Assembly (NCBI GenBank): GCA_021782195.1
Contig: JAJXVI010000197.1
Location: forward strand, 1 to 5,605
Reading direction: 5' to 3'
Source of the DNA: a bacterium
Lineage (GTDB): Bacteria; Vulcanimicrobiota; Xenobia; RGZZ01
DNA length: 5,605 nt
The position numbers and the translations under genes were made by a program. Below the pieces are notes generated by a model. The model did not search any database and was not told the DNA's origin. It worked only from the letters and a program-made list of their open reading frames with translations. Shown here in pieces: positions 1 to 5,605 of this stretch (its first letter is position 1; each line of letters begins with the position of its first letter).

Positions 1-115
1 CCGACCAGGCGCCCTCTTCAAATCGGTAGGTCGGGTCGGTCACGACGGCGTCGGGCAGCTGCTTGAGGACCGTCGCCGTCGCCGACGTCGAGCTGCTGAC
101 GCTGTCGATCCGCAC
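1..115 (-). CDS. 5' end of an unrecognised gene, running off the left edge
   Basis: Reading leftwards from a GTG at 115-113 gives 38 uninterrupted codons, beginning MRIDSVSSST and ending RFEEGAWS, with no stop before the edge. The frame looks coding: 35 of the 38 codons end in G or C, and the peptide has normal composition, whereas the opposing plus frame gives a run of seven arginines and the other frames look equally artificial. An in-frame TGA lies at 136-134, so the start must fall between it and the GTG. A GGAGG (complement of 128-132) sits 12 nt before the GTG, which is longer than usual for a ribosome binding site. Function is unknown; no motif is recognisable in so short a piece. The Ser/Thr-rich first 15 residues are not hydrophobic enough for a signal peptide. 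The gene is divergent from the FHA gene. GC3 of about 92% is far above the neighbours, so this may be a transferred or chimeric segment. Confidence 0.5.
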   Translation of the reverse strand, partial: MRIDSVSSSTSATATVLKQLPDAVVTDPTYRFEEGAWS

Positions 116-139
116 GATCCCGACGCGCCTCCGTCACTG

Positions 140-2014
140 GTGCAACGTCATCGCGCAACCGGGACCGAGCTCGGTCCTGTCCCCTGGTCCATCTGGCTCG
201 ACAGCGGGATTGACGTGGTATGTGAAACAGGCCGCGATGAAGGACGTGTGCTTCCTGTCCTGAATGCATTTGTCGTTCTCGGGCGGGGCAGTTCTGGAGA
301 GCAGCGCAAGGGTTGGATTCTCTTTGCGGACGAATCGGTTTCCCGCCGGCAAGCAGTACTTTGCTGGTCAGGAAATGACGATAGCTTCGATCTCCACCAC
401 CTGCACGGCGCCACCAACCCCACCTACGTGAGACGCAATGGCGGAGAACACTGGCGCATTCAAGCCGGTGCGACGGTGGAAATGGGGTATCTCAGATTTC
501 GCCTTCAGAACCGGACCGACGACGAGGAACCTTCCCGGTTTGTGCAGACAGTACTCTCCTCCCAGGAACGTGAGTCCGACGTTCGTCCTCTTGCACGCCC
601 TCGTTTTGCCCTGACGGTGACACGTGGTCCGCACCGAGGGGAAACCTTCATCCTGAACCGTCGCACTCACATCCTGCATTGCACTCCTTCTGACAACCCG
701 CACCTTCTACTTGCGCGCGGACAGAAGCACAGCGCAGAACTCGATCTGCTTCTGTGGAACGACACCCACGAGGCCTATGAAATACTCCACAACCCCTTTG
801 CACCCAGGTCCACGACCGTCACGACGCGTGATTCAGAGAATACAGACCAGGCACATGGCGAACCTGCTAGCATTCAGCTGCAAGCATCTGCCTCGCACCC
901 GATCAGGCTCAAACCTGGAGACCTCATTACGTGCGACGGTCTCGAACTTTGCGTGCACTGCGAGATTAAGCCGTTACTGACTGGCACATTGAACCACGTT
1001 CTCCACAGAGGGTACATCGAGAACATCCCGCGCGTCGAGGATCTCATCGGGAATATTCTGGACACAGGCAATACCACAGACGTCGTTTCCGGAATTCCCT
1101 CCCCTACCCGCGAAAGTGCTGCGGAACCTGTTTTCGAACGCCAGTTCGCGTGCGACGAACTGGCTTCAGAAAGCAATTCAGAACATGCGTTCCGCCCCAT
1201 CGCTCAGGACTCCGACACCGACAACGAACACGCATTCGGCATCACCAACTGCACGCGAGGCCCCGAAAGAGAACGTGCGTTTGTAGACACGAACATCGAG
1301 ACCGTTGTGCGTTCGCCCTTCCTGGATATGTCCCCGACCCAGGCCGTACTTCACGCCAGGCGCGCAGCAACCGCAGAAATGAACGCCATCTCGGGCAGCA
1401 ACTCGCAAGCGATCACAGCCGAAGAGGACATCCACACACACCAGGAGCAGTCCCAGAGCAACTCGCAAGCGACCACAGCCGAAGAGGACATCCACACACA
1501 CCAGGAGCAGTCCCAGAGCAACTCGCAAGCGACCACAGCCGAAGAGGAGACCCACACACACCAGGAGCAGTCCCAGAGCAACTCACAAGCGACCACAGCA
1601 GAAGAGGACATCCACACACAACAGGAGCAGTCCCAGAGCAACTCACAAGCGACCACAGCAGAAGAGGACATCCACACACAACAGGAGCAGAAGTCGAACC
1701 GCAGCTACCGGTTGCTGGTTGTCCACGCTGTCGGCCACGAGTCGGGCGCGCAGGTTGCCTGTCTGGGCGAAGCTGACTCTACCACTGTCGTACTTGGATC
1801 TGCACCGGAATGTGCGGTGCAGATCGCGGGAGATACGGCTGTGAGTCCGCAGCACGCCCGTCTGGAATGGACGCACGGCCTCGTTCTCCTGACGCCACTG
1901 GAAGCCACGCCGATTGTGAACCGGCTCATCTGTCTGAAGCCAACTGTGCTCGTTACTGGGGACGTCATCCGTCTGTCGCGACAGAGCGTTCTGGTTCTGC
2001 GGGCCACTGACTGA
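140..2014 (+). CDS. Multi-FHA-domain protein with a repeat-rich linker
   Basis: A soluble, probably cytoplasmic protein of up to 624 residues with no signal peptide or membrane segment. FHA domains usually bind phosphothreonine peptides and assemble signalling or secretion complexes. Domains, numbered from GTG 140: FHA1 at about 24-123, with GRG 48-50, SRRQ 68-71 and the N93/TYV 95-97 loop; a diverged FHA-like domain at about 155-275, with LTVTRGPHRGETF but no GR; a hydrophilic linker at about 290-518; and FHA3 at about 523-622, with VVLGSAPEC and SPQHARLEW. FHA1 keeps the Arg and Ser that normally contact phosphothreonine, while FHA3 has Ser (554) in place of that Arg. The linker holds four 15-residue and five 20-residue repeats and is probably disordered. 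The start is uncertain: GTG 140 has no visible ribosome binding site, the frame is open to the left edge without an ATG, and GTG 215 is an alternative that would clip only the first strand of FHA1. No kinase or secretion gene is adjacent, so the partner is unknown. The FHA assignment is firm; the cellular role is not. Confidence 0.85.
   Translation: MQRHRATGTELGPVPWSIWLDSGIDVVCETGRDEGRVLPVLNAFVVLGRGSSGEQRKGWILFADESVSRRQAVLCWSGNDDSFDLHHLHGATNPTYVRRNGGEHWRIQAGATVEMGYLRFRLQNRTDDEEPSRFVQTVLSSQERESDVRPLARPRFALTVTRGPHRGETFILNRRTHILHCTPSDNPHLLLARGQKHSAELDLLLWNDTHEAYEILHNPFAPRSTTVTTRDSENTDQAHGEPASIQLQASASHPIRLKPGDLITCDGLELCVHCEIKPLLTGTLNHVLHRGYIENIPRVEDLIGNILDTGNTTDVVSGIPSPTRESAAEPVFERQFACDELASESNSEHAFRPIAQDSDTDNEHAFGITNCTRGPERERAFVDTNIETVVRSPFLDMSPTQAVLHARRAATAEMNAISGSNSQAITAEEDIHTHQEQSQSNSQATTAEEDIHTHQEQSQSNSQATTAEEETHTHQEQSQSNSQATTAEEDIHTQQEQSQSNSQATTAEEDIHTQQEQKSNRSYRLLVVHAVGHESGAQVACLGEADSTTVVLGSAPECAVQIAGDTAVSPQHARLEWTHGLVLLTPLEATPIVNRLICLKPTVLVTGDVIRLSRQSVLVLRATD
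1136..1315 (+). repeat. Decayed 45-bp tandem repeat, four copies, in the FHA linker
   Basis: A 12-bp core recurs at exactly 45-bp spacing, starting at 1136, 1181, 1226 and 1271: gaacgccagttc, gaacatgcgttc, gaacacgcattc and gaacgtgcgttt. In the protein this is ERQF, EHAF, EHAF, ERAF at residues 333, 348, 363 and 378, a 15-residue period. The bases between cores have diverged almost completely, so only the core and the register are kept. The end given assumes a full 45-bp last unit. This is older than the 60-bp array downstream and differs from it in sequence. Confidence 0.7.
1397..1690 (+). repeat. 60-bp tandem repeat, 4.9 near-identical copies
   Basis: Units start at 1397, 1457, 1517, 1577 and 1637; the fifth stops after 54 bp. 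Each full unit encodes 20 residues of the pattern SNSQATTAEEDIHTHQEQSQ, so copy number can change without a frameshift. Unit 1 differs from unit 2 by one base (Ile for Thr), unit 3 from unit 2 by two bases (EEDI becomes EETH), and units 4 and 5 are identical over the 54 bp. Units 4-5 share three changes from units 1-3, including His to Gln. The pattern suggests recent slipped-strand or recombinational duplication, last at the 3' end. The encoded stretch is rich in Gln, Glu, Ser and Thr with no hydrophobic core, so it is probably a flexible spacer. Copy number could also be an assembly error, because units are nearly identical. Confidence 0.97.
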
Positions 2015-2089
2015 GAGCGACCGCGCTTTGAGGGGCGACCTGCCACCACACCCCAGGCCTCTGTAATGGTAAGAACCTCCCGAACCGCA

Positions 2090-2115
2090 GCACAGGCAAC
2101 GCGATGAGCCTGTGC
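2090..2115. other. Perfect 8-bp hairpin between convergent genes
   Basis: GCACAGGC at 2090-2097 pairs perfectly with GCCTGTGC at 2108-2115 across a 10-base loop. It lies 76 bp after the FHA gene stop and about 95 bp beyond the stop of the response-regulator gene, where transcripts from both sides converge. No T-run follows on either strand, so it is not a textbook intrinsic terminator. It may act as a 3'-end stabiliser or a weak two-way terminator. Part of the right arm (GCCT 2108-2111) can also pair with AGGC 2119-2122, giving a competing fold. Confidence 0.4.
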
Positions 2116-2116
2116 C

Positions 2117-2139
2117 TCAGGCTTGAACTCACAACCTGA
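2117..2139. other. Second hairpin, directly adjacent
   Basis: TCAGG (2117-2121), a bulged C and TTG (2123-2125) pair with CAA (2132-2134) and CCTGA (2135-2139) across a six-base loop, making eight base pairs with one bulge. It starts one base after the preceding hairpin ends. No U-tract follows in either direction. The pair may form one structured 3' region serving both convergent genes. The rest of the 2015-2210 gap shows only a short palindrome, AACGGCGGCCGTT, at 2161-2173. Confidence 0.35.
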
Positions 2140-2210
2140 ATCGTGCCGAGCTACCCGAGTAACGGCGGCCGTTCACGGTGAGACGACCCGGGCGATGAAC
2201 CGATGCCAGC

Positions 2211-3944
2211 TCAGCTTTCCGGGCTGATAAGCTGCGCACCCGCCCCGGCCAGAAGTGCATCGGCCGCATCCACAGGTAGCGCGCTGGCAAAATAGAACCC
2301 CTGAACCATCTCGCACTCGAGGTCACGAAGGAGTTCCAACTGCTTTTCCGTTTCCACTCCCTCGGCGATCACGCGCAGTCCCAAATTACGTGCCAGCAGA
2401 ATGATGGTCTGCACAATCTTCACGGCTTCCCTGTCCTCTTCGAGGCGCGCAACAAACGACTTGTCCACCTTCAGGGTGTCGAACGGGAAACGGTGGAGAT
2501 AGCTCAGGGAAGAGTAGCCAATGCCGAAATCGTCAATTGCAAGGTGCAGGTTGCGATCCTTCAGGCGAGATAATACGTCAGCGGCCACTTCTGCGTTGTG
2601 CATCATGGTGCTCTCGGTAATCTCGAACTCGATGAACTTAGGCGCGACACGAGTTTCGGCAAGCACCGCACACAGTTGCGTGTAAAGGTCGGGCTGAAGA
2701 AACTGCTTGCCGGAAAGATTGATGCTGACCATGGGAGGGGCGTCCGGAAATCTCTCCTGCCAGACGCGGGCCTGTCGACAGGCCTCTCGAGCGATCCACA
2801 TTCCAAGCGGTACGATGAAACCGCTCTCCTCTGCCAGGGGGATGAATTCGGCTGGCAACACGATCTCTCCATCGGCACGCATCCAGCGCACGAGTGCCTC
2901 AAAACCAAAAATCTGATGCGTGATGGTATCGTAGATCGGCTGATAGTGAAGGACGAACTCCTGCCGGTCAAGCGCGCGCCGAAGATCGGCCTCAAGCTGC
3001 AGTCGGCGTGCCGCGCGGGTGTGCATCGTGGACTCAAAGGTCTCGATGCGTCCACCTCCAATGTTGCGCGCGGTCAGCATCGCGGTGTGGGCGTCGCGAA
3101 GCAAAGGCTCGACGCCATCACTGCTCTCGTGCCCGAGGGCAATTCCAATGCTTACTGTCGTAACAACCTCTCGACCGTGAATGGTGATCGGCTGAGCAAG
3201 ATGTTCGAGAATGCGCGCCGCCACGGCAGTCACATCTGTAAGTGCACCCACATCATCGAGAAGAATGGTGAACTCGTGATTGTCAAAGCGAGCTACTTCA
3301 TCGCCGGTTCTCAGCATCTCCTGGAGGCGACGCGCAAGTGAACGCAGCAACTGCTCGCCAACGTGATGTCCGAGGCTGTCGTTGATGATGTTGTAGCGAT
3401 CCGGACTCAGAGAGACGACGGCAAACAGGTAATCGGACCGACGGCGGGCACGTGCAAGCGAACGATGCAGGTGTTCAAGAAAGACGGTCCGCGTCGGAAG
3501 CCCGGTCAGCAGGTCGTGAGTCGGCTCTTGCTGCGCGCGTCGGGCAAGTTCTTCCCTCTTGAAGGCCAGCACCTGACGCACACGATGAAGAAGCGCCCGC
3601 GAATCGACGGGTTTTGTGACGTATCCATTTGCCTGTCGATTGAGTGCTTCGACAACAGTCTTTGACTCGGCATCACCTGTCATCATCACAACAGGGAGCT
3701 GGCTCATCGACCAGCGACTTCTCAACCTGCTCAGAACCTCGAAACCGTCAAATTCGGGCAGGTTGAGGTCAAGCAGCACCAGATCAAACGAGTGCGACAG
3801 GCCGGCCTCGAGTCCGCTGGCCGCGTCGTTGTGAACTTCCACGGTATAGCCTTCGAGTTGCAGCAAGGCCGAAATCATCGCGCTCACCTGCTCGTCATCG
3901 TCTATCAGGAGCAGGCTCTCAGGCAATTCTCTCGATTCAGGCAT
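2211..3944 (-). CDS. REC-GGDEF-EAL response regulator, predicted c-di-GMP phosphodiesterase
   Basis: A 577-residue cytoplasmic protein predicted to hydrolyse cyclic di-GMP to pGpG under phosphorelay control. Receiver domain, about 10-127: acidic cluster D15-D17, phosphoacceptor D59 in LVLLDLNLP, T89 and K111, all intact. GGDEF domain, about 143-305: the signature reads DNHEF (221-225) instead of GGDEF, and S180 stands where the first metal-binding Asp is expected, so cyclase activity is unlikely; an RxxD inhibitory-site pattern (R212, D215) remains. EAL domain, about 316-568: EAL 349-351, N409, EITES 441-445, DD 471-472 in DDFGIGYSSL, K492, E528 and Q548 are all present, as in active phosphodiesterases. 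The ATG at 3944 is the first start after an in-frame TGA six bases upstream; AGGG abuts it, too close for an ideal ribosome binding site, so TTG at codon 7 (preceded by GAGA) is possible. It follows the RNase gene by 110 bp on the same strand. No kinase gene is adjacent, so it is an orphan regulator here. Confidence 0.95.
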   Translation of the reverse strand: MPESRELPESLLLIDDDEQVSAMISALLQLEGYTVEVHNDAASGLEAGLSHSFDLVLLDLNLPEFDGFEVLSRLRSRWSMSQLPVVMMTGDAESKTVVEALNRQANGYVTKPVDSRALLHRVRQVLAFKREELARRAQQEPTHDLLTGLPTRTVFLEHLHRSLARARRRSDYLFAVVSLSPDRYNIINDSLGHHVGEQLLRSLARRLQEMLRTGDEVARFDNHEFTILLDDVGALTDVTAVAARILEHLAQPITIHGREVVTTVSIGIALGHESSDGVEPLLRDAHTAMLTARNIGGGRIETFESTMHTRAARRLQLEADLRRALDRQEFVLHYQPIYDTITHQIFGFEALVRWMRADGEIVLPAEFIPLAEESGFIVPLGMWIAREACRQARVWQERFPDAPPMVSINLSGKQFLQPDLYTQLCAVLAETRVAPKFIEFEITESTMMHNAEVAADVLSRLKDRNLHLAIDDFGIGYSSLSYLHRFPFDTLKVDKSFVARLEEDREAVKIVQTIILLARNLGLRVIAEGVETEKQLELLRDLECEMVQGFYFASALPVDAADALLAGAGAQLISPES

Positions 3945-3977
3945 CCCTGTTCAACGCTCGCGATTCACCTTCCGTGA

Positions 3978-4003
3978 AAGAGCCAGGCGAAGCCCGTGCT
4001 CTT
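3978..4003. terminator. Hairpin between RNase and response-regulator genes, possible terminator
   Basis: AAGAGC (3978-3983) and GCTCTT (3998-4003) are perfect complements. Inside them AGGC (3985-3988) and GCCC (3992-3995) can pair across a GAA loop, with a small internal mismatch. On the minus strand, downstream of the RNase stop at 4055, only TTT follows, so termination would be weak and leakage into the response-regulator gene is likely. On the plus strand a pyrimidine-rich stretch ending in TTTTT (4012-4018 region) follows, which is better terminator geometry, but no plus-strand gene precedes it. It lies 34 bp upstream of the response-regulator start and could also affect the 5' leader. 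Confidence 0.35.
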
Positions 4004-4054
4004 CTCTATCTCTTTTTGACGCACGCCACTCGGCTCCTCTATGGAAGGCACGAG

Positions 4055-5605
4055 TCAACGCATCCGTGCTGCACTTTTCCGTTCAAGCATGGGCGAGACC
4101 CGCAACACACCTTCACGCGCCCAGACCAGTTCGATCTTCACCTCGATCGCGTCACCAGGGACCACGCCTGCTCCGGGAACAGCCGGACAGTCGGTCTCCA
4201 CGAGTGTATCGTGAAGCTGCACGTGATAACGGTCTGGAAATACCTGAAGCACGGTAGCAAAGCGAGTCTGCCAGAGACTGTCGTCGAGATGTTTGTAGAT
4301 CCAGTAACTCTTGCGAGAGCGTTCCATGCTCTCAGCCTGCTCCGAGGAGGAACTGGTAATGGCTGAAATGCGTTCCAGGTCTTCGCGCACGTACATCGGG
4401 CGACCTTCGCGCAGGTGACTCTTCACCTGTCGATGCATCACGAGGTCGAGATAACGGCGGATCGGTGACGTGAACTGGAGATATGCGTCAACCCCCAGCC
4501 CAGAGTGACGAAGCGGTGCGAGACTGGTTTCCCCTTTACGCAGGAGACGTCGAATCTTGAACCCGTCAAGCGCCGTGAAAACCTCGCCAAGCGTGATGGG
4601 TTCGGCCGGTGGAGGCTGACCGCGGTACACAGCCGGAATCTGGTGCTCGACGCAATAGCTCGCGACTGCTTCGTTCGCCAGAATCATGAACTCAGACACC
4701 AGCACGTGACTTGGAATGTCCTGCTCTTCTCTGCGAATCTCGATTCGACGTTCGCCTTCTGCCCCGACGTGGACGAACACCTCAACGCTCGGAAAGGGGA
4801 TGAACACCGCGCCAGCCGCGCGACGACGCTCCCGTCGTCTGCAGGCCAGCCGGTAAAGGTTCTCCAGCCCTGTATCCGTGTGTTCCTCGAGTGCGGTATC
4901 GACGTACGCGTAAGTCAGTCGCTCCTGCACGTGCACGACCGATTCCACGATGCGGGTGCTGAGAAGTTCACCCTGTTCGTCAAGGACGGCAATTACCGAA
5001 AGTGCAGGACGGTCGACACCCTGGCGGAGAGAACAGACCTGTGTTCCAATGGTCGACGGCAGCATGGGGATCTTGAGATCTGGAAAATACACCGACGTAC
5101 CTCGGTGAAGAGCCTCGCGGTCGAGCGTGCTTTCCGGAAGCACGAACTCGGCAGGGTCGGCAATGTGGATACCCACCTCCCACGCGTCATCAAGCCTGCG
5201 AATGCTCAACGCGTCATCGGTTTCCACGGTGTATTCGTCGTCGATGGTCACCGCGTGCAGGTGAGTCAGGTCGACCCGGGTGGCCTCACGCCAGACCTCC
5301 GACTCCGCCTCGTCGAGTGCGTGGCGGGCTGCAGTGAGCACCGTATCAGGGAAGTCGACAGGTACACGATTGCGGTAGAGTGCGAGGTTTTCATCCGGGT
5401 CCCAGAGTCCGGCGCGCACGAGCAGCTGAAACGGGGCGTCACGCTGAGAAATCCCGGCCTGCCCGAGAACGGTCTGAATCTCCTTGAAGCGACCCGACTC
5501 AGGACCGAAAAGAGCAGCGTCCTTGAGCCATTCGATGTACTTCGGCGTACATGGAGGAGCCGGCACGTCGGTGGCTGGTCGGCCATCACGTCGGTTAGAT
5601 CGGAA
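4055..5605 (-). CDS. RNB-domain exoribonuclease (RNase II/R family), N-terminus cut by the right edge
   Basis: Members of this family degrade RNA processively from the 3' end with divalent metal and act in cytoplasmic RNA turnover. Numbering from a GTG at 5566: an N-terminal piece, 10-75, with a helical segment (YIEWLKDAALFG) and FQLLVRAGLWDPDEN; RNB catalytic domain, about 95-385, opening with the acidic cluster D109, E116, D118, D119 and closing with the family signature FTSPIRRYLDLVMHRQ (365-380); and a C-terminal S1-like beta region, about 430-495. E116 stands where E. coli RNase II has Asp207. The open frame continues past the GTG for 13 codons to the window end with no stop, and no ribosome binding site precedes the GTG. 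Since relatives normally have a longer N-terminal region, I treat the gene as truncated rather than starting at 5566. The final nine bases match adapter sequence, so the last three codons are doubtful. The N-terminal part resembles the shorter RNase II-like group rather than classical RNase R, so I give no symbol. Confidence 0.93.
   Translation of the reverse strand, partial: FRSNRRDGRPATDVPAPPCTPKYIEWLKDAALFGPESGRFKEIQTVLGQAGISQRDAPFQLLVRAGLWDPDENLALYRNRVPVDFPDTVLTAARHALDEAESEVWREATRVDLTHLHAVTIDDEYTVETDDALSIRRLDDAWEVGIHIADPAEFVLPESTLDREALHRGTSVYFPDLKIPMLPSTIGTQVCSLRQGVDRPALSVIAVLDEQGELLSTRIVESVVHVQERLTYAYVDTALEEHTDTGLENLYRLACRRRERRRAAGAVFIPFPSVEVFVHVGAEGERRIEIRREEQDIPSHVLVSEFMILANEAVASYCVEHQIPAVYRGQPPPAEPITLGEVFTALDGFKIRRLLRKGETSLAPLRHSGLGVDAYLQFTSPIRRYLDLVMHRQVKSHLREGRPMYVREDLERISAITSSSSEQAESMERSRKSYWIYKHLDDSLWQTRFATVLQVFPDRYHVQLHDTLVETDCPAVPGAGVVPGDAIEVKIELVWAREGVLRVSPMLERKSAARMR
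5597..5605. other. Possible sequencing-adapter remnant at the contig end
   Basis: The final nine bases, AGATCGGAA, equal the first nine of the Illumina TruSeq adapter (AGATCGGAAGAGC). They lie at the extreme end, where untrimmed read-through would be left. They interrupt what should be the continuing RNase coding sequence, although the frame happens to stay open. A chance match at this exact position is about 1 in 260,000 under equal base frequencies. Confidence 0.6.

Noticed and set aside
2..139. Plus-frame N-terminal extension of the FHA protein to the left edge
   Set aside because: The translation includes a run of seven arginines and low-complexity residues typical of a frame opposite a GC-rich gene, and the minus frame there looks better. 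It cannot be fully excluded, because no stop interrupts it.
1397..1690. CRISPR array
   Set aside because: The units are contiguous with no unique spacers, and they encode an in-frame peptide repeat within a longer protein.
1150..1776. Overlapping plus-frame and minus-frame open frames across the repeat array
   Set aside because: The 60-bp period is a multiple of three and the unit has few stops in other frames, so repeat-bearing shadow frames are expected. Only the frame joining the FHA domains has a recognisable product.
2085..2175. tRNA-like sequence on the minus strand (TAGCTCGG and GAGTTCAAGCC)
   Set aside because: The D-like and T-like motifs are only about 28 nt apart, there is no anticodon arm, and the T stem does not pair properly.
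2598..3341. Long plus-strand open frame (247 codons) opposite the response-regulator gene
   Set aside because: It lies wholly antisense to the GGDEF and EAL coding sequence, shows no protein family pattern, and is explained by the codon bias of the real gene.
3950..3975. Five-codon leader reading frame (GTG to TGA, preceded by GGAAG) just before the response-regulator start
   Set aside because: It is too short to judge, with no run of regulatory codons and no attenuator-like alternative structure that can be tied to it.

Overview
The window is a fragment of a moderately GC-rich bacterial genome, most likely a metagenomic contig. The style of its genes (a multi-FHA protein, a REC-GGDEF-EAL response regulator and an RNase II-type protein with a non-RNase R N-terminus) fits a deltaproteobacterial or myxobacterial-like Gram-negative lineage. 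That placement is a low-confidence inference; there is no rRNA, tRNA or other taxonomic marker.

Layout: (1) positions 1-115, minus strand, the first 38 codons of an unrecognised gene with very high GC3 that runs off the left edge. (2) 140-2014, plus strand, a soluble protein of up to 624 residues. It has an N-terminal FHA domain, a decayed FHA-like middle domain, a long disordered linker carrying two different tandem repeats (an old 45-bp one and a young 60-bp one), and a C-terminal FHA domain. (3) 2015-2210, a gap between convergent genes with two adjacent hairpins. (4) 2211-3944, minus strand, a 577-residue response regulator with receiver, degenerate GGDEF and intact EAL domains, predicted to be a phosphorylation-controlled c-di-GMP phosphodiesterase. 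(5) 3945-4054, a 110-bp gap with a hairpin. (6) 4055 to the right edge, minus strand, an RNB-domain (RNase II family) exoribonuclease lacking its N-terminus.

No pathway is visibly completed here. The RNase and the phosphodiesterase lie in the same direction and could be partly co-transcribed. The FHA gene converges on them and is probably a separate unit. The histidine kinase for the response regulator and any Ser/Thr kinase acting with the FHA protein are not in the window.

Two technical cautions matter. The last nine bases match the start of the Illumina TruSeq adapter, so the right edge may not be genomic. The first ~120 bases have codon composition unlike everything else, so a transferred segment or chimeric join at the left edge should be considered. 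I see no CRISPR array, insertion sequence, defence island or clearly new system. The most unusual biology is the two-generation repeat linker between FHA domains.
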